From Mariniphaga sp041687255 (lineage in GTDB: Bacteria; Bacteroidota; Bacteroidia; Bacteroidales; Prolixibacteraceae), in assembly GCA_041687255.1 (NCBI GenBank), contig JAWLCL010000004.1, positions 341,488 through 405,487 of the forward strand: 64,000 bases of DNA, in the 5' to 3' direction. This document shows, piece by piece, positions 45,705-53,799 of this stretch. Made by a program: the position numbers and the translations under genes. Under the pieces are notes generated by a model that was given only the letters and a program-made list of their open reading frames with translations, did not search any database and was not told the DNA's origin. Position 1 is the first letter of the stretch, and each line of letters opens with the position of its first letter.

Positions 45705-46058
45705 TTAAACTACTTTACGGTTCATCATGAAAAAGTAAATCAGAAATCCCAAAGAGATAAACACAAGCAGAATACCTGCAGGCAATGCTGCATTGTGAAA
45801 ATCAATCAGCTGTGGATTCACCTGGCGCATCACTTCAATTACAATAAATCCAATTCCTGTCATAAGTGCCACCAACCCCCATTTTAAAGAAGGGTATTTA
45901 TTTACCTCTTCGCCTTGTTTAGGGGGTTCAAGAATGCCGGCTTTGTCGATATGTCCTGCTTTAATAATTCTTCCTTTAAGGATGTGTTCTGAAATCAATT
46001 TGATGATGTGATAAAAGCCAAAGAACACTACTGCTGTTGCGAATACATCTGAATACAT
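45705..46058 (-). CDS. DUF6249-like small membrane protein
   Basis: 117 residues: one membrane segment near the N-terminus (MYSDVFATAVVFFGFYHIIK) and two at the C-terminal half (LVALMTGIGFIVIEVM and ILLVFISLGFLIYFFMM). This layout is common in Bacteroidota near ECF sigma genes. It is divergent from the sigma factor gene, with a shared 200-bp control region. Function unknown. Confidence 0.7.
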   Translation of the reverse strand: MYSDVFATAVVFFGFYHIIKLISEHILKGRIIKAGHIDKAGILEPPKQGEEVNKYPSLKWGLVALMTGIGFIVIEVMRQVNPQLIDFHNAALPAGILLVFISLGFLIYFFMMNRKVV

Positions 46059-46116
46059 AATCTTTTATTTTTAGTTTTTAAATTCTGACCGTTTGACTCC
46101 GGCGGATTAATAAATG

Positions 46117-46183
46117 TTGCAGAAAACAGATGTTTTTTTTTACTGCAAATTTTGTTCTGCAATAAGCAGTATAATGTTACAGA
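46117..46183. promoter_or_regulatory. TTGCAGAA/TTCTGCAA inverted repeat upstream of sigma factor gene
   Basis: TTGCAGAA (46117-46124) and TTCTGCAA (46155-46162) are perfect inverses 30 bp apart, and GTTACAGAA follows at 46175-46183. They lie in the divergent region between the DUF6249-like and sigma genes, so they may be a regulator site. Confidence 0.35.
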
Positions 46184-46260
46184 AAAAATTTCTTGTAAAT
46201 AAGAGCAGGAAATTGAAACATTTTTTAACGGCTGGAGTCTGATAGGGTAATTTTGTTGTT

Positions 46261-46845
46261 ATGAATGATGCTGAGCTTGTAAATCAAATTTTAAACGGCA
46301 ATGAAAATGCCTTTCGGTATTTGGTGTCTACCCACCAACGGCTGGTATTTCATGTGGTTGGTCGTATAATCAGGCAGCAGGAGGACGTGGAAGATATATG
46401 CCAGGAGGTGTTTATGAAAGTGTTTAGAAAAATAAAAAAGTTCAGGGGGGATTCCAAACTTTCGACTTGGATAGCAACAATTGCCTACAACACAAGCATT
46501 AGTTATCTGCGCAGTAAAAGCCGGAGAAATGAAGCAGATGTTGATGAAGATATTATTCTTGCCTATGAAAAAAGTGATGACGGGCAGGTGCAAAAAGTAG
46601 TGGAGAAAGCTGAAGCTAAAAAGTTATTGCTGGAAATGATTGAAAAACTCCCGGTGAACTACCGTACTGTACTTACGCTTTTCCACCTGGAGGAGTTCTC
46701 TTATAAGGAAATAGAAGAGATAACAGGTATGCCTGAGGGAACAATTAAAAGTTATCTGTCACGTGCAAGAAGTATCCTTAAGGAGAAGATGAATCATATG
46801 ATAGAAATTGAAAAAACAAATATATTTGTAAACTATGCAGAATGA
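46261..46845 (+). CDS. ECF-type RNA polymerase sigma factor
   Basis: 194 residues. Region 2 contains RLVFHVVGRIIRQQEDVEDICQ and STWIATIAYNTSISYLR. Region 4 contains LPVNYRTVLTLFHLEEFSYK, the HTH and MPEGTIKSYLSRARSILKEK. It directs transcription of an unknown regulon. The ATG follows a TAATTTTG (46248-46255), so the transcript could be almost leaderless. It overlaps its partner membrane protein gene by 11 bp. Confidence 0.92.
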   Translation: MNDAELVNQILNGNENAFRYLVSTHQRLVFHVVGRIIRQQEDVEDICQEVFMKVFRKIKKFRGDSKLSTWIATIAYNTSISYLRSKSRRNEADVDEDIILAYEKSDDGQVQKVVEKAEAKKLLLEMIEKLPVNYRTVLTLFHLEEFSYKEIEEITGMPEGTIKSYLSRARSILKEKMNHMIEIEKTNIFVNYAE

Positions 46846-47203
46846 CGATAAACATATTGTTGCAGATAAGTTGCTGGATGAAGCATTAAAGACAGCACCG
46901 GCATTTACTTTATCCGATAAATTTGCTGAAAATGTTGCAGCAAAAGCTGTGAGGCAATTTGCATGGGAGCAGTATTTCAGTGAGTTTTTGGTTTATCTAT
47001 GGGTATTTTTAGGATTTGTTACAGTAATTATAGCCCTTTCATTTCTGTTTTTTGGAATCGATTGGCAGGAATGGAAAAACTTTTTTACAAATAACCTGTC
47101 GTTGATAATCAGTCTAAACGTAATAGGTCTGTTTGTGCTTTTTGCAGACAAGGTATTGCTGCAATACTTCTTTTTTAAATATTCACGAAAACTTACATCC
47201 TGA
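46835..47203 (+). CDS. Membrane partner of the ECF sigma factor (probable anti-sigma)
   Basis: 122 residues: an N-terminal cytoplasmic helical part (about residues 1-45) that could bind sigma, then two membrane spans (about 50-72 and 86-106). No zinc-binding HxxxCxxC motif is present. The anti-sigma role rests on the 11-bp overlap and layout only. No other domain recognised. Confidence 0.55.
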   Translation: MQNDDKHIVADKLLDEALKTAPAFTLSDKFAENVAAKAVRQFAWEQYFSEFLVYLWVFLGFVTVIIALSFLFFGIDWQEWKNFFTNNLSLIISLNVIGLFVLFADKVLLQYFFFKYSRKLTS

Positions 47204-47277
47204 TTGTAAGGAACCTGGAGTGGATAACTCCTTTGGACTAAGCAAAAGAAGCAACAGCAGGTGAAACTGTGTGTTGT

Positions 47278-48249
47278 TTAATTTTTCGGTTTCTTTTTTC
47301 TTAAGTAGATCACCTCCCCCGGCGATGGCTGCTGGCCGGGTTTCATATGGTTCCGCCGATAGAGCGGTTTTAATTTAACCCCATACATCTGTGATATGAA
47401 GTGCATTGTTTCTCCCGCACCAACAGTATGAAGCAGATTTTTACGTTTGGCCTTTCTGTGTTTTGCTTCAATATATATAACTTCATTGGTTTGTGGGACG
47501 TAACCTTCCGGCCGGTCATTGAACTTATACATTTCCCATGCTTCAATGCCCAATGCCTGAGCCAGGATTTCATAAGTATCGCCCTCACTGGCTAAAACGG
47601 CCTCAAGATTGTTGACTTTTATCACCTGCCTGCGGTTATAGTGATTAATGGTCATTCTGTCCGATATGTTTTTGTTTAGCGGGGCATTTTGTGCCGCCAA
47701 AGGCTGGTAGGTCTGTTTGTAATCGAGGCGGTACAGTTTATGGTCTTCAATTATTTTAATCAGTGTATTGTCATAATGCCTTGCAGTAGCATAACCTGCT
47801 TGTTTTAATCCTTTGGCCCAGCCTTTATAGTCCTCCGGGGGGAGCTTAAACAGGAATGCATAGCGAGGACTGGTCATAAGAAAATTGGTATGGTCGATAT
47901 AGGAATCAATAACAGATTTGTACTTTCTGAAGCATTCCCCCCTTTCATCATCATCGTAGTAGACTTTTTGACCTTTCCAACCTGTTTTGCACTTTATGCC
48001 GAAGTGATTGTTTGATTTGCTGGCGAGCTCACTGTTGCCGTTTCCTGATTCGAGGATTGCCTGGGCCATTTTTATACTGGCCGGAATACCGCTGCGTCCC
48101 ATCTCTTCAATAGCCAGTAACTGGTACTTCCGAATGTATTCTTCTCTTGCACTTTGAGCCTGTGAAACAAGCACAGAAGTAAAAAAAAGAAGTATTATCA
48201 GGCAACTTTTCTTGTACAATAATGTCATCAGCAAACGTCTTTGAACCAT
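47278..48249 (-). CDS. Secreted glucosaminidase (GH73) with LysM domain
   Basis: 323 residues. The start used is the first ATG; another at 48226-48228 is equally good for the signal peptide. The GH73-type glucosaminidase domain runs about residues 40-180 (MAQAILESGNGNSELASK, NHFGIKCKTGWKGQKV, SYIDHTNFL). Two LysM-like segments follow; the second is HTVGAGETMHFISQMYGV. It should cut N-acetylglucosamine linkages in peptidoglycan during growth or division. Monocistronic. Confidence 0.85.
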   Translation of the reverse strand: MVQRRLLMTLLYKKSCLIILLFFTSVLVSQAQSAREEYIRKYQLLAIEEMGRSGIPASIKMAQAILESGNGNSELASKSNNHFGIKCKTGWKGQKVYYDDDERGECFRKYKSVIDSYIDHTNFLMTSPRYAFLFKLPPEDYKGWAKGLKQAGYATARHYDNTLIKIIEDHKLYRLDYKQTYQPLAAQNAPLNKNISDRMTINHYNRRQVIKVNNLEAVLASEGDTYEILAQALGIEAWEMYKFNDRPEGYVPQTNEVIYIEAKHRKAKRKNLLHTVGAGETMHFISQMYGVKLKPLYRRNHMKPGQQPSPGEVIYLRKKKPKN

Positions 48250-48426
48250 ACCTAATGTTTTATCTGGAATTTCCAGGGTAAAAATAATCTCTCATTTGAA
48301 CTTTTACATCATTCCATGCAGATTTTATGAACATATTTACGTGAATTGTGCCATTTTTACATAATTTACTTCATCTTTGAATTCATATATTATGAAGTTT
48401 GTATTTTTGAAATAAATGATGATATA

Positions 48427-48909
48427 ATGCGAACGAAAGAATTAAGGATTTTCGTATACGAATACAATTCTGTATGGGATCTGCCGGAAGCTGATCAGCA
48501 ACTTGTTCTTGCTGCCCGCGAAGCAGCACAAGGGGCATTTGCTCCTTACTCCGGTTTCTTTGTAGGGGCGGCCCTGCGGTTGTCCGATGGAAAAATAATA
48601 ATTGGCAATAATCAGGAAAATGCAGCCTTCCCGACCGGCTTATGTGCTGAAAGGGTAGCCCTTTTTTATGCTCATGCCAGTAATCCTGATAAAGCAGTAA
48701 AAGCTTTGGCTGTAACTGCTGCCAATAAGAACGGACTGATAGAAGGGCCTGTATCACCATGCGGTTCATGCAGGCAGGCGCTAATCGAGTCTGAAGTAAG
48801 GTATAAAGAACCCATCAGGATTATTCTGGACGGTAAGAAAAAGATTCAGGTATTTGAGGATGTAGGTAACCTGCTGCCCTTTGCCTTCAAACCGGAGTCA
48901 CTGGACTGA
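48427..48909 (+). CDS. cdd: Cytidine deaminase
   Basis: The start is the ATG at 48427 (MRTKELRIFVYEYNSV); the longer frame upstream is AT-rich and not conserved-looking. The zinc and catalytic motifs CAERVA (Cys and Glu) and PCGSCRQ are intact, as is FAPYSGFFVGAALRL. 160 residues, the homotetrameric type. It deaminates cytidine and deoxycytidine in pyrimidine salvage. Its 3' end overlaps the convergent pseudouridine synthase gene by 23 bp. Confidence 0.9.
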   Translation: MRTKELRIFVYEYNSVWDLPEADQQLVLAAREAAQGAFAPYSGFFVGAALRLSDGKIIIGNNQENAAFPTGLCAERVALFYAHASNPDKAVKALAVTAANKNGLIEGPVSPCGSCRQALIESEVRYKEPIRIILDGKKKIQVFEDVGNLLPFAFKPESLD

Positions 48910-49597
48910 ACCTGTTTTCCCTGAACATCTTAATAAATTCATTCCATACCGGGTCGTCAGGTGGTTCGGCCAGAATGGTAACCAATGACTTTTTTACAGG
49001 GTGGATAAACTCCAGTTTTCTGGCATGAAGGTGTATTCCTTTATCATCATTTGCCCGCTGGAATCCATACTTCAGGTCTCCTTTTATTTTGAGGCCCAGT
49101 GTACCCAGCTGCACGCGTATCTGGTGATGTCTTCCGGTGAAAAGCTCAATTTCGAGCAGATGGTAGCGCTCGATGCTGGCCACGTGCCGGTAAGAGAGGC
49201 GGGCATATTTTGCTCCCGGTGTGGGTTGGTTAAATGCATAGCTTTTGTTACGCTCCTGGTTCTTTTTCAAATAATGTTCCAGGGTATCTTCATGTTTTAT
49301 GGGGCGCTTATTGACAACTGCCCAGTAGGTTTTGGTTATCTCATTCCTTTTTGAAAACAACTTGTTAAGCCGTTCAAGCGACTTACCTGTTTTGGCCAGC
49401 AGCATGACTCCGCTTGTGGGCCGGTCTAGACGGTGGGGCAGCCCAACAAAAACATTACCCGGTTTATTGTATTTTGATTTCAGGTAATCTTTTACATCGT
49501 CAACCAGTGTTCGCTCCCTGGTAATATCCGACTGAACGAGTTCACCACAGGCTTTGTTAACGGCAATAATATGATTGTCTTCGTAAAGTATTTGCAC
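48887..49597 (-). CDS. RluA-family pseudouridine synthase
   Basis: 236 residues. The catalytic motif HRLDRPTSGVMLLAKT includes Asp58; TYWAVV, HHQIRVQLGTLG and IHLHARKLEFIHPV complete the family. There is no S4 domain. It isomerises a uridine in rRNA or tRNA; which position cannot be read. It lies 27 bp after panB on the same strand, so they are probably one transcript. Confidence 0.9.
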   Translation of the reverse strand: MQILYEDNHIIAVNKACGELVQSDITRERTLVDDVKDYLKSKYNKPGNVFVGLPHRLDRPTSGVMLLAKTGKSLERLNKLFSKRNEITKTYWAVVNKRPIKHEDTLEHYLKKNQERNKSYAFNQPTPGAKYARLSYRHVASIERYHLLEIELFTGRHHQIRVQLGTLGLKIKGDLKYGFQRANDDKGIHLHARKLEFIHPVKKSLVTILAEPPDDPVWNEFIKMFRENRFSPVTPV

Positions 49598-49624
49598 TAA
49601 GTTGAAGTTAATTTATGAACGTTT

Positions 49625-50440
49625 TCAATACTGTTCTTTTTCGTTGGGAAAGTCCCGGGATTTTACATCCTGTATGTAATTGCCTACAGCTCCTTTAATT
49701 TCAGCAGCCAGATTATGATAACGGCGCAGGAATCGTGGTGAAAACTGCTGTGTTATACCCAGCAAATCGTGAATTACCAATACCTGTCCGTCCACACCAT
49801 TACCGGCGCCAATACCAATAACAGGAATCTTTAGTTCGGAGGCTATCTGAGCGCCAAGCCGGGCAGGGATCTTTTCAAGTACTATGGCAAAGCAGCCTGC
49901 CTCTTCAAGCAGCCGGGCATCGTTGAGCAATTTTTCTGCTTCCGCTTCCTCTTTTGCCCTGACTGTGTAAGTTCCGAATTTGTGAATGGACTGGGGCATA
50001 AGACCCAGATGACCCATTACAGGAATTCCGGCCGATAGAATACGGTTAACCGACTCAATGACTTCAGACCCCCCCTCCAGCTTAACTGCATCGGCAGCTG
50101 TTTCCTTCATTATACGTATGGCTGAGGTTAAAGCTTCCCTTGAATTTCCCTGGTAGGTGCCAAAAGGCATGTCCACCACCACAAGCGCTCGCCCCACCCC
50201 TTTAACCACCGATGTTCCGTGGTAAATCATCTGTTCCAGAGTGATGGGAAGGGTGGTTTCATTTCCCGCCATTACGTTGGAAGCCGAATCGCCTACCAGT
50301 ATTACATCAATACCTGCTTCATCAACCAAACGGGCCATGCTGTAATCATAGGAGGTAAGCATGGAAATCTTTTCTCCCCGCAATTTCATTTCCGATAAAC
50401 GGTGAGTGGTTACTTTTTTTACTTCATTATGCACCGACAT
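49625..50440 (-). CDS. panB: 3-methyl-2-oxobutanoate hydroxymethyltransferase
   Basis: 271 residues. Motifs are MLTSYDYSMARLVDEAGID, VGDSASNVMAGNETTLPIT, VKLEGG and IPVMGHLGLMPQSIHKFGTY, matching KPHMT. It makes ketopantoate, the first step of pantothenate and CoA synthesis. No pantothenate partner gene is near, so the pathway is dispersed. It reads into the pseudouridine synthase gene. Confidence 0.95.
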   Translation of the reverse strand: MSVHNEVKKVTTHRLSEMKLRGEKISMLTSYDYSMARLVDEAGIDVILVGDSASNVMAGNETTLPITLEQMIYHGTSVVKGVGRALVVVDMPFGTYQGNSREALTSAIRIMKETAADAVKLEGGSEVIESVNRILSAGIPVMGHLGLMPQSIHKFGTYTVRAKEEAEAEKLLNDARLLEEAGCFAIVLEKIPARLGAQIASELKIPVIGIGAGNGVDGQVLVIHDLLGITQQFSPRFLRRYHNLAAEIKGAVGNYIQDVKSRDFPNEKEQY

Positions 50441-50607
50441 GTTCTGCTATTGTTAATTTGTATGCAAAAATAGCTAAAGGTTTTCTCCCCTGCAAAATAG
50501 TTTTTATCTGCCCTCCGATTTTTAAGCTTATACTTTTTAATGCATATGCTACGTTTTTATTTACAGAAGTTTCCTTATTTTTCGCAACTATTATTCAATA
50601 ACAAAAG

Positions 50608-51903
50608 ATGCAACATAAAATTCGAGTTTCATTCATAGTTTTTACCTTATTTTTAATCTTTTCTTCATTTTCCCTTTACGGTCAAATTCTTTTTGAGAAT
50701 CCTGAATCAATGACCTTCATAAAAAAGGAATTTAATGCCGGCCTGCGGTTTTCAATGACACCTGAACGTGAAGAGCTTTATACCGAAGAAACCTTATTCT
50801 CTGTTGAACAGAATATTGGTGCAGCTGCCATTGAGCTTGTCAGTAAGAACATCGTTTATCTGCCTGCGCGGCAGGAGCAGTGGAGTTTTCAATTTATTGC
50901 AGGCCCTTACCTGGGGAAGGGCAATCTTGCTGACAGTTCGGCCACAGAAAATATGGATGCTGATTTGTCTCCATCGGGCGTAAGGGGGAGACTTCAGGGG
51001 GCATATTCCAGCCGTTTTTATTGGGACAGCAGAAATTACACGATTGTAAACGTTAATGCCTGGGGTCAATACGATATCTTCCGGCGTCATGCTGAAGGAA
51101 CAATCATTGATTCAAATGGAGTGGCAAATGCGTACAATGATGATTCGAACCGAAGAAAGGGCAGGTATGGGTTTCAGGCAAAGGCAGGCTGGGGTATCGG
51201 ACGTATGAATCCGGTGAATCATTATGCGGCAGCTCAGTACCTGCTTGAGAAGTACTATCCCGGGAGGAATTTTTCGGAAGAGGAAATCATGGCGGTTGCC
51301 CGCGAAACAGGCCGGATAAAACATCAGCGAAACATTGGCACCGGCCGTTCTGCAGAAAATGAAATAAAACAGCTGACATCTTTTTTGAACAGCAAATTGT
51401 ATCTCGAAGTTCCGGGCGATATGGAAAACGACTGGGAGTTGACTGAATTCCGCCCCCGGTATGAAGGCAGCCGTCTTGAGTTTGGCCCTTTCTTTAACTA
51501 TTTTAACCGTGAACCCGATTTTGTTTACGGAGGTTACATCCGTTACGAATACCAAAAATATTGCAGTCTTAAAATGAACCGCAACTTTAGCGCAGGAATG
51601 AACTATAACGGTTATAAAAAAGACGATTGGGTTACCTTCGAAGCAACAGCCGGCTGGAATTGGTATCCCTCATTGAAGCATGAGCTGGGTTTTGGCATAC
51701 GTTACCTGCCGGGTATGGTTGTCAAAAGCATCGATGATTTACAGCCGGTCCGTCATGCCGTAATTCCATACATTGAATACTTCACACAGTTAAATTCGAG
51801 GTACCGTGTAGAAACTGCCTTTGCTTACCGCATTGCCAATAAGGATGAATTCGTAATGCCGGGGCCGCAACTGTCTGTATCTGTTTACCGAAGCAGCTAC
51901 TGA
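50608..51903 (+). CDS. Outer-membrane beta-barrel-like protein of unknown function
   Basis: 431 residues with a signal peptide ending SLYGQ. Repeated amphipathic strands with aromatic ends (SRFYWDSRNYTIVNVNAWGQ, VYGGYIRYEYQKYCSL) and a final QLSVSVYRSSY, close to a BAM recognition end. No named family. A helical insert (about residues 195-270) contains KYYPGRNFSEEEIMAV. Divergent from panB. Confidence 0.65.
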   Translation: MQHKIRVSFIVFTLFLIFSSFSLYGQILFENPESMTFIKKEFNAGLRFSMTPEREELYTEETLFSVEQNIGAAAIELVSKNIVYLPARQEQWSFQFIAGPYLGKGNLADSSATENMDADLSPSGVRGRLQGAYSSRFYWDSRNYTIVNVNAWGQYDIFRRHAEGTIIDSNGVANAYNDDSNRRKGRYGFQAKAGWGIGRMNPVNHYAAAQYLLEKYYPGRNFSEEEIMAVARETGRIKHQRNIGTGRSAENEIKQLTSFLNSKLYLEVPGDMENDWELTEFRPRYEGSRLEFGPFFNYFNREPDFVYGGYIRYEYQKYCSLKMNRNFSAGMNYNGYKKDDWVTFEATAGWNWYPSLKHELGFGIRYLPGMVVKSIDDLQPVRHAVIPYIEYFTQLNSRYRVETAFAYRIANKDEFVMPGPQLSVSVYRSSY

Positions 51904-52304
51904 GGTTTGGGTAAATTCTGCATCTGTTCAGCAAACAATTGAAGGTCTGTCAGGCGGTTTTCAATAATTTCAATAACTACATCAAGGTTCATGGAACTGT
52001 AATCATGGAATGCCAGATTTCTGAATCCTGCCATAGCTTGCATTATAATGCTCAGCTCGGGAGTTATAAGCTGATTTTTGCCAAGAATTTCAAAAGTTTC
52101 TCTGTTGCTTTTAGGTAATCCTAATTGATTTAACCTAATTATTCTGTTACCAATGTCAATAGCTGCCTGACAAGCCCGTTCAATATTTAATATAATAGCA
52201 TCTTGTTTGGTGAAATTCGTAATAAAATCTTCCTGGTAATCTTCAAGGATTCTTTTAATACATCGGTCAATAGTGGTTTTCTTATTTATCAGAATTTCGT
52301 CCAT
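51897..52304 (-). CDS. hepT: HepT-like HEPN toxin RNase
   Basis: 135 residues, all-helical. The HEPN active-site motif R-x4-H-x-Y is present as RNLAFHDY (Arg95, His100, Tyr102). In characterised MntA/HepT pairs the Tyr is modified by AMP from MntA, which silences the toxin. The gene follows mntA with a 23-bp overlap, and its tail overlaps the outer-membrane gene by 7 bp. Confidence 0.85.
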   Translation of the reverse strand: MDEILINKKTTIDRCIKRILEDYQEDFITNFTKQDAIILNIERACQAAIDIGNRIIRLNQLGLPKSNRETFEILGKNQLITPELSIIMQAMAGFRNLAFHDYSSMNLDVVIEIIENRLTDLQLFAEQMQNLPKPQ

Positions 52305-52695
52305 ATCTTATTTCATAATCTTTAAGAATGTCTTTTCTATTTTCATTTAAGTCGGAATAAAGGGAATAAGTTGTAGTTTCAAAATTATCACATTCATACT
52401 GATTCCCCGTATAAATCCGTTTTCCATGTTCCACAACTTCAACCCGCAAAATAACCGAGGCATCTTTTAAATCAACAAGGTCTACATCTTTATCAATTTC
52501 AGAAGCAAGTTCCTCCTGTAAGTTCCATTTTTCAAGGGATGTTAATTTTTCCCTTGTTAGAATGGCAATGTCTATATCACTGTCTTTCCGGTGTTCTTCA
52601 CCGGCATAACTGCCATAAAGATAAATACCATACAGTCCCTGCATTTTTTTCGATAAATGACTGACAATTTTATTTTTAAGCTGCCCGTCTTTCAT
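52282..52695 (-). CDS. mntA: MntA-like nucleotidyltransferase antitoxin
   Basis: 137 residues. The motif G-S-x10-D-x-D is exact: GSYAGEEHRKDSDID (Gly28, Ser29, Asp40, Asp42), followed by a helical domain. It should AMPylate the downstream HEPN toxin. It is the first gene of the pair. The frame is intact and full length. Confidence 0.87.
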   Translation of the reverse strand: MKDGQLKNKIVSHLSKKMQGLYGIYLYGSYAGEEHRKDSDIDIAILTREKLTSLEKWNLQEELASEIDKDVDLVDLKDASVILRVEVVEHGKRIYTGNQYECDNFETTTYSLYSDLNENRKDILKDYEIRYGRNSDK

Positions 52696-52996
52696 TGTTT
52701 ATCAATTAATAAGTGATTTTCATAAGAAATTTGTTCTATTCTACGGAATGTTTTTATAGTATTCCATACTACACAAAGATAGTCAGAAAAATATATAACC
52801 TATTCTATTTCCCGGCACAGCTCAAACCATCAGTTTTGATTAAAAGATTTTTAAATGTCGAATTACCCTTTCCATGTTCTCTTATAATACTAAAACCTCA
52901 TTTTTATAATAATCAATCAACAGGTAGACTTATTTCACCAGGGCCTGTGCTTCCAACGAGGGACAGGGGGTTTAAGGGGAAGGCCCGGCTACTAAA

Positions 52997-53475
52997 GTAT
53001 CCACTGTAGTTAAACCGAACTTCAAAATGAATAACTTTAGGCCGTTTTCCATTTGCAGGCTTCTGCTTATTATCATGAGATTGCTTTGCTGCGCGCGCAA
53101 TGACGACTCCATGGCAAGGGGATTATGCGGCGCAGAAAAAACTTTATTATTTGATGCCTCATGTGCGCCGCAGATAATGATACCCACTAGCTTGTTATAT
53201 AGTAGGTATCCAATGTATTTAAATCGAACTTCAAGATGAATAACTTTTAATTGTAATGAATATTTTTTTCAAATGAAGGCATCTGCATTATAGCCAGAGA
53301 TTGCCCGCCTGACCGGACGGGCAGGCTTTGCTGCGCGCGCCTGCCTTGCCGGACAGGCAGGCAATGACGGCTCTGTTGATGGGTTAATATACGGCGCAAA
53401 AAATATCATGTTATTTGATAAAATATATGCGCCGCAGATAATGCCTCACGTTATTTTGTTATATAGTAGATATAG
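52997..53475. repeat. Two tandem copies of a palindromic non-coding repeat
   Basis: Copy 1 is 52997-53205 and copy 2 is 53206-53475. Shared elements in order are: GTATCCA with CGAACTTCAA and GATGAATAACTTT, a REP-like core GATTGCTTTGCTGCGCGCGC followed by AATGACG, then CGGCGCA pairing with TGCGCCGCAGATAAT, and TTGTTATATAGTA at the end. Copy 2 is longer mainly because of two 22-bp insertions in the core hairpin arms. A third, weaker start follows at about 53476. Confidence 0.75.
53304..53361. repeat. Paired 22-bp palindromic insertions in both arms of one hairpin
   Basis: Insertion 1 (53304-53325) is CCCGCCTGACCGGACGGGCA plus GG. Insertion 2 (53340-53361) is CCTGCCTTGCCGGACAGGCA plus GG. They flank the 14-base CTTTGCTGCGCGCG that in copy 1 is directly bordered by GATTG and CAATGACG. 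Insertion 2 resembles the reverse complement of insertion 1, so the hairpin is extended rather than broken. Confidence 0.75.
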
Positions 53476-53799
53476 TAAAGAAAATAAAGTTTGAAGATAT
53501 CAGCCCTGTACCACGCGCTTTGCTCTTTACTCTTTGCCCTTTGCAAAAAGGAATCATCCCCATTCGTTATCTGTCAGGCAATGTTGCACGGGAAATTAAA
53601 AGGAGTGTGTGCTCTTTTTTATCCCTGCCTTTTTGTCACCGGTTTTGACAGTCTTCAATTGTGTATTCTCTTATTCCTGTGTCATTATTTCGCATTGTTA
53701 GCCAAATCGTGTGGTGGCACAGTCATTGATTATTGAGGATCCGGAAAATAAAAACTGAATAAGGAAAAACATATTAATAATAATGAAACAAACATCACT

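Larger units (their letters stand above)
52696..53799. other. Gene-free region with tandem palindromic repeats
   Basis: No gene. It holds the repeat pair at 52997-53475 and otherwise AT-rich DNA up to dnaK. I see no CIRCE-type element or clear heat-shock promoter before dnaK. Confidence 0.55.

Noticed and set aside
53641..53799. CIRCE or sigma32-type promoter before dnaK
   Set aside because: No TTAGCACTC-N9-GAGTGCTAA element or spaced heat-shock boxes were found.
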